This document shows, piece by piece, positions 13,507 through 22,252 of a stretch of DNA of 27,285 nt. The DNA is from Winogradskyella sp. UBA3174. Lineage in GTDB: Bacteria > Bacteroidota > Bacteroidia > Flavobacteriales > Flavobacteriaceae. The DNA lies in assembly GCF_002364335.1 (NCBI RefSeq), contig NZ_DEXW01000048.1, positions 59,437 through 86,721 on the forward strand, given 5' to 3'. Position numbers and translations under genes: made by a program. The notes beneath the pieces were generated by a model. It made no database searches and was not told the origin of the DNA. It worked only from the letters and a program-made list of their open reading frames with translations. The number at the start of each line of letters is the position of its first letter. The stretch's first letter is position 1.

Positions 13507-15141
13507 TTATTTCAAAATACTTGCATATTGAGACGGATTATTAAGTATTGAAAGCGCATTTTTAATTTCAGTATTATTAGCTGTAAAGTAGGTATATAAA
13601 CCTTCACTATAGAAATAACGCTTAATTATTTCGTTAGTTAATAATAGTTTTAGTTGCGCTTTATTTTCGTCAATAGCATTAGTCTTGTAGGTTTGTAGGG
13701 CACCTATAAGTTTTATGTATTCAGAATTAATTTTAGTATTTAGTTCCTCTTCTTTGGCAACTTCTATAGCTGTGTTAAATGCTCGCTCTGTTTTCGTTTC
13801 AAAATTAAAGCCAGAGGTTTTTAAATAATTTTTAAAATTTTTAAAATCAGATTCCGAAAGCTTAAAGGTTTTTAAATCATTTAAAGTATTGTTGTAATAG
13901 TATTTGGTTGCGTAATTAAATACTAAATTTTCATTAAGAATAGCTTTAGTAATTGGTGTTTGCTTAGATAAATTAACTTCTACATCTGGTTGTACTCCAC
14001 CACCATCAAATACATTACGTCCATTTCTTGTTTTAAAAGCGTTGTAATTTTCTTTTTTAGTACGGGTTGCTTTTCCGTTTTCATCTCTATTCCAATAATC
14101 TAATGCTTGGATACAACGACCAGAAGGTGTGTAATATCTAGAAATCGTAATTTTCATTTGTGTTCCATACGTTAATGGCTTAGGGCGTTGTACTAAACCT
14201 TTTCCAAAACTACGAGCACCTACCACAACGGCTCTATCCATGTCTTGCAAAGCCCCTGAAACAATTTCACTAGCAGAAGCACTGCTTCCGTCAATTAAAA
14301 CCACTAAAGGAATTTCAGTATCTATAGCTTCTCGTTGCGTGTAATAGGTTTTATTATATTTTTTTACTTTAGATTTTGTAGTTACTACAAGTTGATCTTT
14401 AGGAACAAAAAGATTAGTAACGTTTATCGCTTCGCTTAATAAACCACCCGGATTTCCTCTTAAATCTAAAATAAGTTGTGTTGCTCCTTGGTTTTTCAAC
14501 GCTCTAATTGCACTTAATGTTTCTGCGGATGCTTTTTTATTAAATTTTCTAAGAACAACATAACCTGTTTTCTCATCTACCATAGAGTAATGAGGAACCG
14601 CTTTAATTTCTAAGGATTCTCTTATAATTTTAATGGTGTTGGTTTTGTTTTGTCTTTTATAAGTTACCATTACTTCAGTACCCGCAGCACCTTGTAATAA
14701 ATTTGCCGCATCATCTTTAAAATCTGCGACCATTATATTATCTACTTTAATAATTTCGTCACCAGCCTTTAATCCCGCTTTGTCAGCTGCATAATTTTTA
14801 TAAGGTTCTACTATGACTAACTTATCTTTTAGGGTTAGCACTTTTGCTCCGATACCTGTATAATCACCTGCATTATTAATACGAGATGCTTCAACGTCTT
14901 GTTCATTATAAAATTGTGTGTAAGGATCTAAATCCTCTAACATGCTTTTAATAGCTGTATCCATTAGATCGCCAGGATTAGTCTCGTCAACATAATTCAT
15001 GTTAATTTCTTTAAATAATGTCGTAAAGATTTCTATCTGCTTTGCTATTTCAAAGAAATCATTTTTAAAAGCGGTAGTACTAAAAAATATAATTAAAGCT
15101 AAAAACGGAAAGACTATTTTTTTATTTAAAAGTTTTTTCAT
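13507..15141 (-). CDS. S41 family C-terminal processing peptidase (CtpA/Prc-like)
   Basis: A 544-residue periplasmic or membrane-anchored serine protease that cuts proteins near their C-terminus. An N-terminal hydrophobic segment (about 8-22) acts as signal or anchor. A PDZ domain spans about 88-170 (GIGAKV ... DKAGLKAGDEIIKVD). The protease core carries LDLRGNPGGLLSEA and the Ser/Lys dyad: Ser289 in GSSASASEIVSG and Lys314 in SFGKGLVQ, with Gln318, the same 25-residue Ser-to-Lys spacing as Prc and CtpB. The C-terminal 140 residues are helical and less conserved. Its ATG overlaps the rnpA stop codon by 4 bases (ATGA), so the two are translationally coupled. Substrates cannot be read from the sequence. 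Confidence 0.94.
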   Translation of the reverse strand: MKKLLNKKIVFPFLALIIFFSTTAFKNDFFEIAKQIEIFTTLFKEINMNYVDETNPGDLMDTAIKSMLEDLDPYTQFYNEQDVEASRINNAGDYTGIGAKVLTLKDKLVIVEPYKNYAADKAGLKAGDEIIKVDNIMVADFKDDAANLLQGAAGTEVMVTYKRQNKTNTIKIIRESLEIKAVPHYSMVDEKTGYVVLRKFNKKASAETLSAIRALKNQGATQLILDLRGNPGGLLSEAINVTNLFVPKDQLVVTTKSKVKKYNKTYYTQREAIDTEIPLVVLIDGSSASASEIVSGALQDMDRAVVVGARSFGKGLVQRPKPLTYGTQMKITISRYYTPSGRCIQALDYWNRDENGKATRTKKENYNAFKTRNGRNVFDGGGVQPDVEVNLSKQTPITKAILNENLVFNYATKYYYNNTLNDLKTFKLSESDFKNFKNYLKTSGFNFETKTERAFNTAIEVAKEEELNTKINSEYIKLIGALQTYKTNAIDENKAQLKLLLTNEIIKRYFYSEGLYTYFTANNTEIKNALSILNNPSQYASILK

Positions 15142-15515
15142 GTTGTAGAAGTTTTGGCAATAAATTTCTCGAATAACGATTTCATATCCTTATTTAATTT
15201 ATCAAAAGTTGCGCCATCTTTACTAAGGTACAAAATCATAAACGTATAAGATGTTGAACTATTGTTAAAATAAAGGGTTTTGTTTAACCTATATGCCTCT
15301 CTAAGCAATCTTTTTATTCGATTTCTCGATACAGCAGTCTTATGGAGACGTTTACTAACAGAAACGCCCGTTTTTAGAGTGCTGTTATTTTCAAAATTAG
15401 TTTTAAGATAAATAAGCTTTAAAGGAAACACCGTTACCGCTTTCCCCTCAGTAAATAGTTGCTCTATGAGCTTTTTACTTTTTAGTTTATCTTTTTTTGA
15501 ATAGTTGAAATTCAT
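15138..15515 (-). CDS. rnpA: Ribonuclease P protein component
   Basis: Protein subunit of RNase P, which removes the 5-prime leader from tRNA precursors together with its catalytic RNA. At 125 residues it has the usual length and is strongly basic. The RNR signature is clear: SVSKRLHKTAVSRNRIKRLLREAYR, preceded by the basic FTEGKAV ... FPLKLIYL segment that starts the fold. It is not beside rpmH here but directly upstream of, and overlapping, an S41 protease gene, an arrangement I associate with Bacteroidota. A TATTTTTG element at 15535-15542 gives a leader of about 15 nt from the ATG at 15515. Confidence 0.95.
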   Translation of the reverse strand: MNFNYSKKDKLKSKKLIEQLFTEGKAVTVFPLKLIYLKTNFENNSTLKTGVSVSKRLHKTAVSRNRIKRLLREAYRLNKTLYFNNSSTSYTFMILYLSKDGATFDKLNKDMKSLFEKFIAKTSTT

Positions 15516-15534
15516 TATTAATTCAGTATCTGTA

Positions 15535-15542
15535 CAAAAATA
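15535..15542 (-). promoter_or_regulatory. Candidate -7 element for rnpA-S41 operon
   Basis: Minus strand reads TATTTTTG, an exact TAnnTTTG match, 20 bp before the rnpA ATG. It directly abuts the terminator of the upstream M1 gene, so any -33 contact would lie within that hairpin. No clear TTG there. Confidence 0.55.
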
Positions 15543-15543
15543 G

Positions 15544-15570
15544 AAAACCGTATCAACTAGATACGGTTTT
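15544..15570 (-). terminator. Terminator of the MBL-S8-M1 operon
   Basis: Perfect 11-bp stem AAAACCGTATC (15544-15554) and GATACGGTTTT (15560-15570) with a 5-nt loop. On the minus strand TTTTCTATTTTTG follows. It lies 23 bp after the M1 stop and ends just where the rnpA promoter begins. Confidence 0.9.
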
Positions 15571-15592
15571 GCTAGACATATCTTAAAGGTGT

Positions 15593-17395
15593 TTATTCCT
15601 TAGTAAATGTATTATTATCTCGGTTTATGTCTGCCATCATTTGAGAGGTATCTATTACAACAGATTTAACAGCTTTAGTTGTATCAAAACTGTAGGTTGG
15701 CATTGCCCAAGCCCAATCTGAAACTTGTGTTGCAGTCGTTGGTTTTTCTCCACGCATCATTTGTAGTGGAATATAAAACTGTTCTGTTGATCCGTCTACA
15801 TAGGTAACAGAAAGGTCTATTGGCATTGGCATTAAACCAATACGCTCTAATGTTATTGTAGCACCTTCAACAGATTTTATACCGTAGTCAATGGTATTAG
15901 TAGTTTGTCCAAAATCTATTAAATACCAATCTAATTCAAAGTCAGTAATACGTTCTGCTGTTCGCACAATATCTAAAGGTTTAGGGTGTTTAAACGAAAA
16001 ATCTACAAAGTATTTCTTAATAGTTTTATTTAAGTTGTCTTCACCAATCAAGTAACCTAGTTGTGCCAAAAACACAGCCCCTTTACTATAAGCAGCAGCA
16101 CCATAAGCTTGATTAAACGTATAGCGATCAGCATGCGTTGTTAAAGGTTGTTCTACGCCAGAGTTTGCTAAGGCTAAATAACCCCTGTAAGAACCGGCCA
16201 AAGGGTTATCTCTTTTTTCTTCACGAAGCTCATTCATTGCTAAAGCAGAAATATAACTTGTAAACCCTTCGTCCATCCACTCGTGTTTAGCTTCGTTCGT
16301 CGCTAATAAAAATTGAAACCAAGTATGTGCCATTTCGTGTGCCGTTACACCCAATAAGCTGCCATAACTTCGCTGTCCTGTTATAAGTGTACACATCGCA
16401 TATTCCATACCTCCATCGCCTCCTTGGATAATTGAGTATTGTTCGTATGGATATTTACCAACATTTTTGCTAAAGAACTCCATGAGTTTTGCTGTATCTG
16501 GTTGTAGTTTTTTCCAGCTATCAATATATTTTTGCTCTAAATCTTTTTTATAATAGAAGTTAAGCATAGGACCGTTTGGCACCTGAAATGTATCGTGAAT
16601 AAAATCTGGATCTGCAGCCCAAGTAAAATCGTGAACTTTAGGTGCTTTATAATGAAGTGTCTTTTTTCCTTTTTCGGCTTTTTCTTCACCTTGAAGATAA
16701 CCAGTACCACCAACAACATAATCTTTATCAATAGTCAGTTTTACATCAAAATCACCCCAAACGCCGTGAAACTCTCTTCCGATATAAGGATCTGCGTGCC
16801 AGCCTTCAAAATCATATTCAGCCATTTTAGGATACCATTGCGTCATAGATAATGAAACACCTTCTTTGTTATCTCTACCAGAACGTCTAATTTGTTTTGG
16901 TACCTGACCATCAAAAAGCATATCAAACGTTACTTTTTCACCTGGCTGAATCGGTTTGTCTAATTTCACCTCTAAAACAGTTCCAACAACTTCATAAGAA
17001 ATAGCGGTCCCATTTTGCATAAGAGAATTTATTTTTATGTAACCAATTTCGTTAGGTTGAAGTTGACTAATGCGCTCTCCGACTCTTGGGTCTGGATCTC
17101 GAATTGTACGAGCGCGCACATCCATTTCACTACCAGGTTGAAATGCATTGAAATATAAGTGGTAATAGACCCTATTTAATACATCTGGAGAGTTATTAGT
17201 GTAGACTAATTTTTGTTCCCCTTTATATTGAAATGAATTTACATCCATGTCAATTTCCATAACATAGTCTACGTGTTGTTGCCAGTAACCCTCAGGTTTT
17301 ACTTCTGGTTTTTTATTGTCTTGGGTTATTTTTTCTGTTGCGCCACAAGAAAATATAAAAGCGACTAGCGCTAGATTTAACAGTAATTTCTTCAT
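15593..17395 (-). CDS. M1 family metallopeptidase, lipoprotein
   Basis: Zinc aminopeptidase-like protein of 600 residues. A lipoprotein-type signal ends at Cys17 (FIFSCGAT), so it is probably anchored in the outer or inner membrane facing the periplasm or surface. The zinc site is complete: HEMAH at 353-357 and Glu376 in HEWMDEGF, the exact HExxH-x18-E spacing of M1 enzymes. The substrate-amine site GxMEN appears as GGMEY (residues 328-332), a shift from Asn to Tyr seen in some Bacteroidota M1 proteins. An N-terminal beta domain (about 35-260) precedes the thermolysin-like core. No full C-terminal helical domain, so it is the short M1 form. The gene begins 2 bp after the S8 protease gene and ends the operon. 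Likely trims peptides made by partner proteases (inference). Confidence 0.93.
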   Translation of the reverse strand: MKKLLLNLALVAFIFSCGATEKITQDNKKPEVKPEGYWQQHVDYVMEIDMDVNSFQYKGEQKLVYTNNSPDVLNRVYYHLYFNAFQPGSEMDVRARTIRDPDPRVGERISQLQPNEIGYIKINSLMQNGTAISYEVVGTVLEVKLDKPIQPGEKVTFDMLFDGQVPKQIRRSGRDNKEGVSLSMTQWYPKMAEYDFEGWHADPYIGREFHGVWGDFDVKLTIDKDYVVGGTGYLQGEEKAEKGKKTLHYKAPKVHDFTWAADPDFIHDTFQVPNGPMLNFYYKKDLEQKYIDSWKKLQPDTAKLMEFFSKNVGKYPYEQYSIIQGGDGGMEYAMCTLITGQRSYGSLLGVTAHEMAHTWFQFLLATNEAKHEWMDEGFTSYISALAMNELREEKRDNPLAGSYRGYLALANSGVEQPLTTHADRYTFNQAYGAAAYSKGAVFLAQLGYLIGEDNLNKTIKKYFVDFSFKHPKPLDIVRTAERITDFELDWYLIDFGQTTNTIDYGIKSVEGATITLERIGLMPMPIDLSVTYVDGSTEQFYIPLQMMRGEKPTTATQVSDWAWAMPTYSFDTTKAVKSVVIDTSQMMADINRDNNTFTKE

Positions 17396-17397
17396 TT

Positions 17398-19002
17398 TTA
17401 TTTAATTTTTGAAGCCATAATTAAAGCGTTATAAGCGTTGGCTATTTTGCCAGACTTAGATAATTCTGAAAAAGGTGTTACGTTTGAGGCGTCACCACCA
17501 ACTACTACTTTTGTACTTAATGGTAAACCAGAATCTAAAATCACTTGTTTTACCTGTGCAGCTGTTAAATTTGGATATTGTGAACGCACCAAAGCAGCGA
17601 TACCTGCAACACCAGGTGAAGCCATAGATGTACCACTATTTGGTTTGTATTCATTTTCTGGAATAGTAGAATAAATATCAGATCCAGGTGCAAAAACATC
17701 AACATTCTTTTTTCCGTAATTTGAAAAACTAGATACTATTTTAGAACCATATTTTGAAGTTAAAGAACCAACTCTTATATATGTGTTTGATACTTCTGTA
17801 AAATTTACGTTATCATCCGGAAAGTTAGGTTTTACATCTACATTTTCACTAGAATTACCAGCTGCATGTACAAAAACCACATCATTATCTGATGCGTACT
17901 TTATAGCATCTCTCACCCATTCAGCATGTGGTGAAAACGACTTACCAAAACTTCCGTTAATAACCTTTGCGCCGTTATCTACAGCATAACGTATTGCTAA
18001 AGCCACATCTTTATCGTATTCATCTCCATTTGGTACTGCTCTAATAGCCATAATTTCTACGTTATTAGCAACACCGTTTGCTCCTTTACCATTATTACGT
18101 TCTGCTGCAATAATACCAGCAACATGCGTACCATGAGATTCTGATTTTTTTACAGGCTTAACGTTTCCATTTCCATAACCAGTGTCTGACAAATCGTTAA
18201 TATCATCACCCGTTTTACGGCCATTAAAGTTTTTGTTTAAGTTGAAATTTAAGCGTTCATTAATTCCATCTAATAACCCACTAATCTCTTCTTTAGCATC
18301 AGCCATAGAAACGCCGTTTGCATTAACATTCTTTGCCATTTGAACAGCTTGTAACACGCTTTGATCTTCTGTTTTAATAGCATTTATATCATCAATAGTG
18401 TAATTTTTTTTACCTAAGTGTTTGGTTAAAACTTCATTTGCACTTTTTACCGCTTGTGCGATTTGGTCGTATTGCGTTTTACGACCCGTCCATAATTGGT
18501 AATCTTCATCGTGTTTTGCTTTGGCTTCTGCAAAACGCGGATTAGAAGTATCGTTAGCAGATAACATGCGCACATATTCTAATTGCTCATCATAGCCATC
18601 TCCTAGAAAATTCCATCCGTGGATATCATCTATATAACCATTTTTGTCATCGTCCTTTCCGTTGTTCGGAATCTCACCTTTATTCGTCCAGAGAACACCA
18701 TCTAAATCTTCGTGATCTATATCTATACCTGAATCTATGACAGCAACGATCGTCTTTTTTCCTTTTTTCCCTTTAATAAGTTCTGCATACGCTCTATCTA
18801 CAGCCATACCAGGAATCGTATCATTTGCAAGATCTAAATGTCCCCAATTTTTCTTTTCATCTTCGGTTAAATCGGTAACCTTTAGAGGAGATGTATCGAT
18901 GTTCTCAATCGGAGTTGAGAGTATGTCTCCTGTAGCTCCACAACCAATAAATAAGGTTGCTGAAAGTCCTAAATAACCAATTAATCTGTAATTCAATTTC
19001 AT
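17398..19002 (-). CDS. S8 subtilisin-like serine protease, lipoprotein, with large insertion
   Basis: A 534-residue secreted endopeptidase. A lipoprotein-type signal ends at Cys21 (LFIGCGAT). The triad is complete: Asp90 in VAVIDSGIDIDHEDL, His290 in SHGTHVAGI, Ser459 in GTSMASPGVAG, with oxyanion Asn383 in HAAGNSS. The distance from Asp to His is about 200 residues, against about 30 in subtilisin. The extra part (about 135-280) is mainly helical and charged, with a Lys/Asp-rich stretch. There is a DDDKNGYIDD acidic loop (117-126) that may bind calcium. No T9SS tail. It lies between the MBL gene (18-bp gap) and the M1 gene (2-bp gap) on one strand, consistent with a proteolysis operon. Both protease lipoproteins start their mature part with CGAT. 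Confidence 0.94.
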   Translation of the reverse strand: MKLNYRLIGYLGLSATLFIGCGATGDILSTPIENIDTSPLKVTDLTEDEKKNWGHLDLANDTIPGMAVDRAYAELIKGKKGKKTIVAVIDSGIDIDHEDLDGVLWTNKGEIPNNGKDDDKNGYIDDIHGWNFLGDGYDEQLEYVRMLSANDTSNPRFAEAKAKHDEDYQLWTGRKTQYDQIAQAVKSANEVLTKHLGKKNYTIDDINAIKTEDQSVLQAVQMAKNVNANGVSMADAKEEISGLLDGINERLNFNLNKNFNGRKTGDDINDLSDTGYGNGNVKPVKKSESHGTHVAGIIAAERNNGKGANGVANNVEIMAIRAVPNGDEYDKDVALAIRYAVDNGAKVINGSFGKSFSPHAEWVRDAIKYASDNDVVFVHAAGNSSENVDVKPNFPDDNVNFTEVSNTYIRVGSLTSKYGSKIVSSFSNYGKKNVDVFAPGSDIYSTIPENEYKPNSGTSMASPGVAGIAALVRSQYPNLTAAQVKQVILDSGLPLSTKVVVGGDASNVTPFSELSKSGKIANAYNALIMASKIK

Positions 19003-19020
19003 ATAAATTAGTGTTTGTTT

Positions 19021-19881
19021 TTAATTAAATATAGTGTTACATGTAAATGTTTCATTAAGGCGAACACCTTTTTCTGTATGCTTTACTGTAATAATCTCGT
19101 TATGTGCATCGTGTTCTAAAAACAGATAGTAATCATTATCTGCTGCTAGGTTCAAAAATAACTCTTTTTCGTTAAGAGTCAACAGTGGCCTTGTATCATA
19201 CCCCATTACAAAGGGAATTGGTAAATGGCCAGCTGTGGGTAATAAGTCTGCCATAAAACAAATGGTTTTTCCTTTGTAATTAATCATAGGTATCATTTGT
19301 TTCTCGGTGTGACCATTAGCATAAAAAATATCAAAACCTAATTCTGATTTTTTTTGAATAACAGTATCTGGAACACCTGTAAATTTTAATTGACCAGATA
19401 CTTCCATAGGAAGGATGTTTTCTTTTAAAAACGAAGCCACTTCCCTACGGTTAGGTTCTGTTGCCCATTGCCAGTGTGCTTTGTTACTCCAAAAGTGAGC
19501 ATTTTTAAAAGCAGGCTCGTAACCCGTTTTATCTTTATTCCATTGCACACTTCCACCACAGTGATCAAAATGCAAGTGCGTCATAAATACATCTGTAATA
19601 TCATCTCTATGAAATCCGTGAGCTGCTAAAGACGTATCTAGTGTGTCATTTCCCCAAAGAAAATAGTAACTGTAAAATTTCTCACTTTGCTTATTTCCCA
19701 TGCCTGTGTCTATTAAAATTAGACGTTCATCATCTTCAATAAGTAAACAACGAGCAGCAATATCAATCATGTTTTTGCTGTCTGCTGGATTGGTGCGTTG
19801 CCAAAGTGATTTTGGTACTACTCCAAACATAGCCCCTCCATCTAACTTAAAATTGCCGGCTTGTATTGGGTATAATCTCAT
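19021..19881 (-). CDS. MBL-fold metallo-hydrolase
   Basis: A 286-residue cytoplasmic protein of the metallo-beta-lactamase superfamily. The metal motif is HLHFDHCGG (His102, His104, Asp106, His107). Downstream ligands are visible as NGHTEKQ, CFMADLLPT and EHDAHNE. The start MRLYPIQAGNFKLDGGAMFGVVPKSLW and overall order resemble the AHL-lactonase/quinol-like hydrolase branch, which often acts on lactones or esters. The true substrate is unknown, and quorum quenching should not be assumed. No signal peptide is seen, unlike its two operon partners. A near-consensus -7 element (TTATTTTG on minus) is at 19890-19897, only about 9 bp before the ATG. The gene is first in the MBL-S8-M1 operon. Confidence 0.88.
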   Translation of the reverse strand: MRLYPIQAGNFKLDGGAMFGVVPKSLWQRTNPADSKNMIDIAARCLLIEDDERLILIDTGMGNKQSEKFYSYYFLWGNDTLDTSLAAHGFHRDDITDVFMTHLHFDHCGGSVQWNKDKTGYEPAFKNAHFWSNKAHWQWATEPNRREVASFLKENILPMEVSGQLKFTGVPDTVIQKKSELGFDIFYANGHTEKQMIPMINYKGKTICFMADLLPTAGHLPIPFVMGYDTRPLLTLNEKELFLNLAADNDYYLFLEHDAHNEIITVKHTEKGVRLNETFTCNTIFN

Positions 19882-19990
19882 AAGTGATGCAAAATAATAA
19901 AATCGCCTTAAATAGATAAATTCCTTTGGATTTAATTGTGATTTAATAAGTTGTAAAAAAAAGCCTATTTTCGGAACAAATTAAAAATAT

Positions 19991-22195
19991 TTGAAGACCT
20001 TAAAACGTAGTGTTTCACTAACATCGGCAATAGCCATAAGCATTGGAGGTATGTTAGGTAGTGGTATTTTTGTTTTACCAGGAATTGCAGCCGCTAAAAC
20101 AGGGTCTTCTATTTGGTTAGCATATTTGTTAGCTGCTGTTTGTATTTTACCTGCCGCGTTATCTAAAAGTGAACTCGCAACGGCAATGCCGTCATCAGGA
20201 GGAACATACGTCTATATTGAGCGTACATTTGGGCCAATTTTTGGAACCATAGCCGGTATTGGTTTATGGCTATCTTTATTATTAAAAAGTTCTTTTGCTT
20301 TAGTTGGCTTTGGTGCTTACCTAACTGTATTAGTGAATATAAACGAGGGTTTCACAAAATATGCTGCCTTATTCTTTTTATTAATTATTCTCTTTCTCAA
20401 TATTTTTGGAATTAAAAAAGTCGGGAAGGTTCAGCTTGTTATTGTAACTATAAGTTTAATCAGTTTAGGGGCTATATTAATTTTTGGTATACCTAGAGTA
20501 GATGATGCACTTTTACAACCCGTTTTTAGTAATGGTAATCTCGGACTTGCCTCTACGGTCGCCTTTATTTATATATCTTATGCTGGAGTTACTAAAATTG
20601 CTGCTATCGCAGGAGAAATAAAAAAACCAAATATTAATTTACCAAGAGCTATGATGCTGTCCTTGGTAATTATGGCTTTAATTTATGTTTCCGTATCTTT
20701 TACATTGGTTGGTAACATTCCAATGGAAACTTTAAAAACAGACATTAAACCAATTTATACTATAGCTAATATATTAGGAGGTACGACTATTGGTTATGTG
20801 GCTGCTATTATAGGTGTAATTACTTTAGTATCTATGGCGAATTCTGGAGTGTTAGCGGCTTCAAGATTTCCATTTGCCATGGCTATAGACAAATTGCTAC
20901 CAACGTTTATGGCTAGAATACATTCTAAATATTTAACTCCAGTGGTTACGATCGTTATGACCTGTTTGGTAATGGCTTTAGCAATTCTTTTTTTAGATGT
21001 AGAAAAAATAGCAAAATTAGCCAGTGCATTTATGGTCATGATGTTTATTTCAGTCAACGCTTGTGTCATTATTTTAAGAGAAACCGCCACGCAATGGTAC
21101 AACCCAGCTTATAGGTCACCGTTTTATCCTTTTATTCAATTATTTGGAATTATTACAGGAATTATTCTTTTAGTACTTCTTGGATTCGTGCCACTTATGG
21201 CTATTTTAAGTATAACGATTATTGGTTTTTTAATTTATTTAAAATTTGGGAAGAAAACGTCAAGAACAGGTGTTTTGAGAAAGTACGGTCACAGACCAGC
21301 TTTATATTTACTTTATAAAAAGAAAAATAGAAGAAAACGAAAATTATCTAATGATGTTTTAATTAATCCCGGATATTTTGATGGTGAAATTCTTGAAGAT
21401 GCTGGAGTTGTTGTGCCTTTGCTAGGAAACGAAACGTCACCAGAAATGTTAGTTGAAATCGGAGCCGCTTTAAATACAAAGGATAAACTTCAGGTGGCGA
21501 ATATTACAGAGGTGCCAAATCAAACCTTTTTAGAGGCCATGGTGGACGAAAACCCTAAGATAAACTCTTTGGCGAGACGATTTTCGAGACTTGCGGCTTC
21601 TAAAGGCATTAATGTAGATTTTGAATCTATTGTTACTCATAACATGTCTGATACTATACATGATTTGAGTGACCAGACAGATTGTGACTGGTTAGTTGTC
21701 GGCTGGGACGGACGCGCTAGGACAGGTATATTAATTAATAATCCAATAGGATGGTTAATGACAAATATTAACTCAAATTTTGCGCTTTTCAAAGATAATG
21801 GAGTCCGCTATATTAGTAAGGTTTTAATAGCACTAAGACCAGGACGGAATGATAAGAGTTTCATTGAGGTAGCAGATAGAATAGCATTATTTTACGGAGC
21901 TTCATTTACTTTATTGCGTGTCGTTACAGAGACTATTGAAGCTAACGAATTAGAACATATTAAAGCATCCTCTAACCAATTATTAAAAGAAGCAAAATCA
22001 GATTGTAAAGTGGACATTACAAAATCTAATGATTCTATTGAGGCTATTTCAAATGCATCTGCATCATACGATTTACTGATTTTAGGAACACCACAAAAAG
22101 ATAATTGGATTAGTGTTCTTTTTGGAACAGGTAAAGATAAATTCACTGAAAAATCTGCCTGCTCGGTTTTACGTCTTACCATAAAGGATAATTAA
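19991..22195 (+). CDS. APC superfamily amino acid permease with C-terminal USP-like domains
   Basis: A 734-residue membrane transporter. Residues 1-430 give about 12 helices of the amino acid-polyamine-organocation family, opening with the helix-1 motif ISIGGMLGSGIFVLPG where substrate is bound. Residues about 445-734 are cytoplasmic and resemble two universal-stress-protein-like domains (GVVVPLLGNE ... CDWLVVGWDG and YISKVLIALRPGRN ... YDLLILGTPQ), which probably regulate transport by nucleotide binding. The start is TTG at 19991: an in-frame stop (TAA, 19982-19984) lies just upstream, and the first in-frame ATG is inside helix 1. The substrate is not readable. It is followed 57 bp later by the antiporter gene on the same strand; a shared role in ion/amino acid balance is conjecture. 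Confidence 0.9.
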   Translation: MKTLKRSVSLTSAIAISIGGMLGSGIFVLPGIAAAKTGSSIWLAYLLAAVCILPAALSKSELATAMPSSGGTYVYIERTFGPIFGTIAGIGLWLSLLLKSSFALVGFGAYLTVLVNINEGFTKYAALFFLLIILFLNIFGIKKVGKVQLVIVTISLISLGAILIFGIPRVDDALLQPVFSNGNLGLASTVAFIYISYAGVTKIAAIAGEIKKPNINLPRAMMLSLVIMALIYVSVSFTLVGNIPMETLKTDIKPIYTIANILGGTTIGYVAAIIGVITLVSMANSGVLAASRFPFAMAIDKLLPTFMARIHSKYLTPVVTIVMTCLVMALAILFLDVEKIAKLASAFMVMMFISVNACVIILRETATQWYNPAYRSPFYPFIQLFGIITGIILLVLLGFVPLMAILSITIIGFLIYLKFGKKTSRTGVLRKYGHRPALYLLYKKKNRRKRKLSNDVLINPGYFDGEILEDAGVVVPLLGNETSPEMLVEIGAALNTKDKLQVANITEVPNQTFLEAMVDENPKINSLARRFSRLAASKGINVDFESIVTHNMSDTIHDLSDQTDCDWLVVGWDGRARTGILINNPIGWLMTNINSNFALFKDNGVRYISKVLIALRPGRNDKSFIEVADRIALFYGASFTLLRVVTETIEANELEHIKASSNQLLKEAKSDCKVDITKSNDSIEAISNASASYDLLILGTPQKDNWISVLFGTGKDKFTEKSACSVLRLTIKDN

Positions 22196-22252
22196 CACCA
22201 TTTTATTTTATTCTTATTAACTAACTTTACATCTTCAATTAAACTATACTGA

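Noticed and set aside
16537..16852. Two overlapping small open frames within the M1 peptidase gene
   Set aside because: Both are contained in the conserved M1 reading frame, are AT-driven in composition, and show no start context or homologous motif.
19021..19881. Calling the MBL protein a quorum-quenching AHL lactonase
   Set aside because: The HxHxDH motif is shared by the whole superfamily and nothing else in the window concerns acyl-homoserine lactones, so substrate is left open.
20794..21102. 102-residue minus-strand open frame inside the APC permease
   Set aside because: It lies antisense to transmembrane helices of the permease and has composition expected of a reverse-frame shadow.
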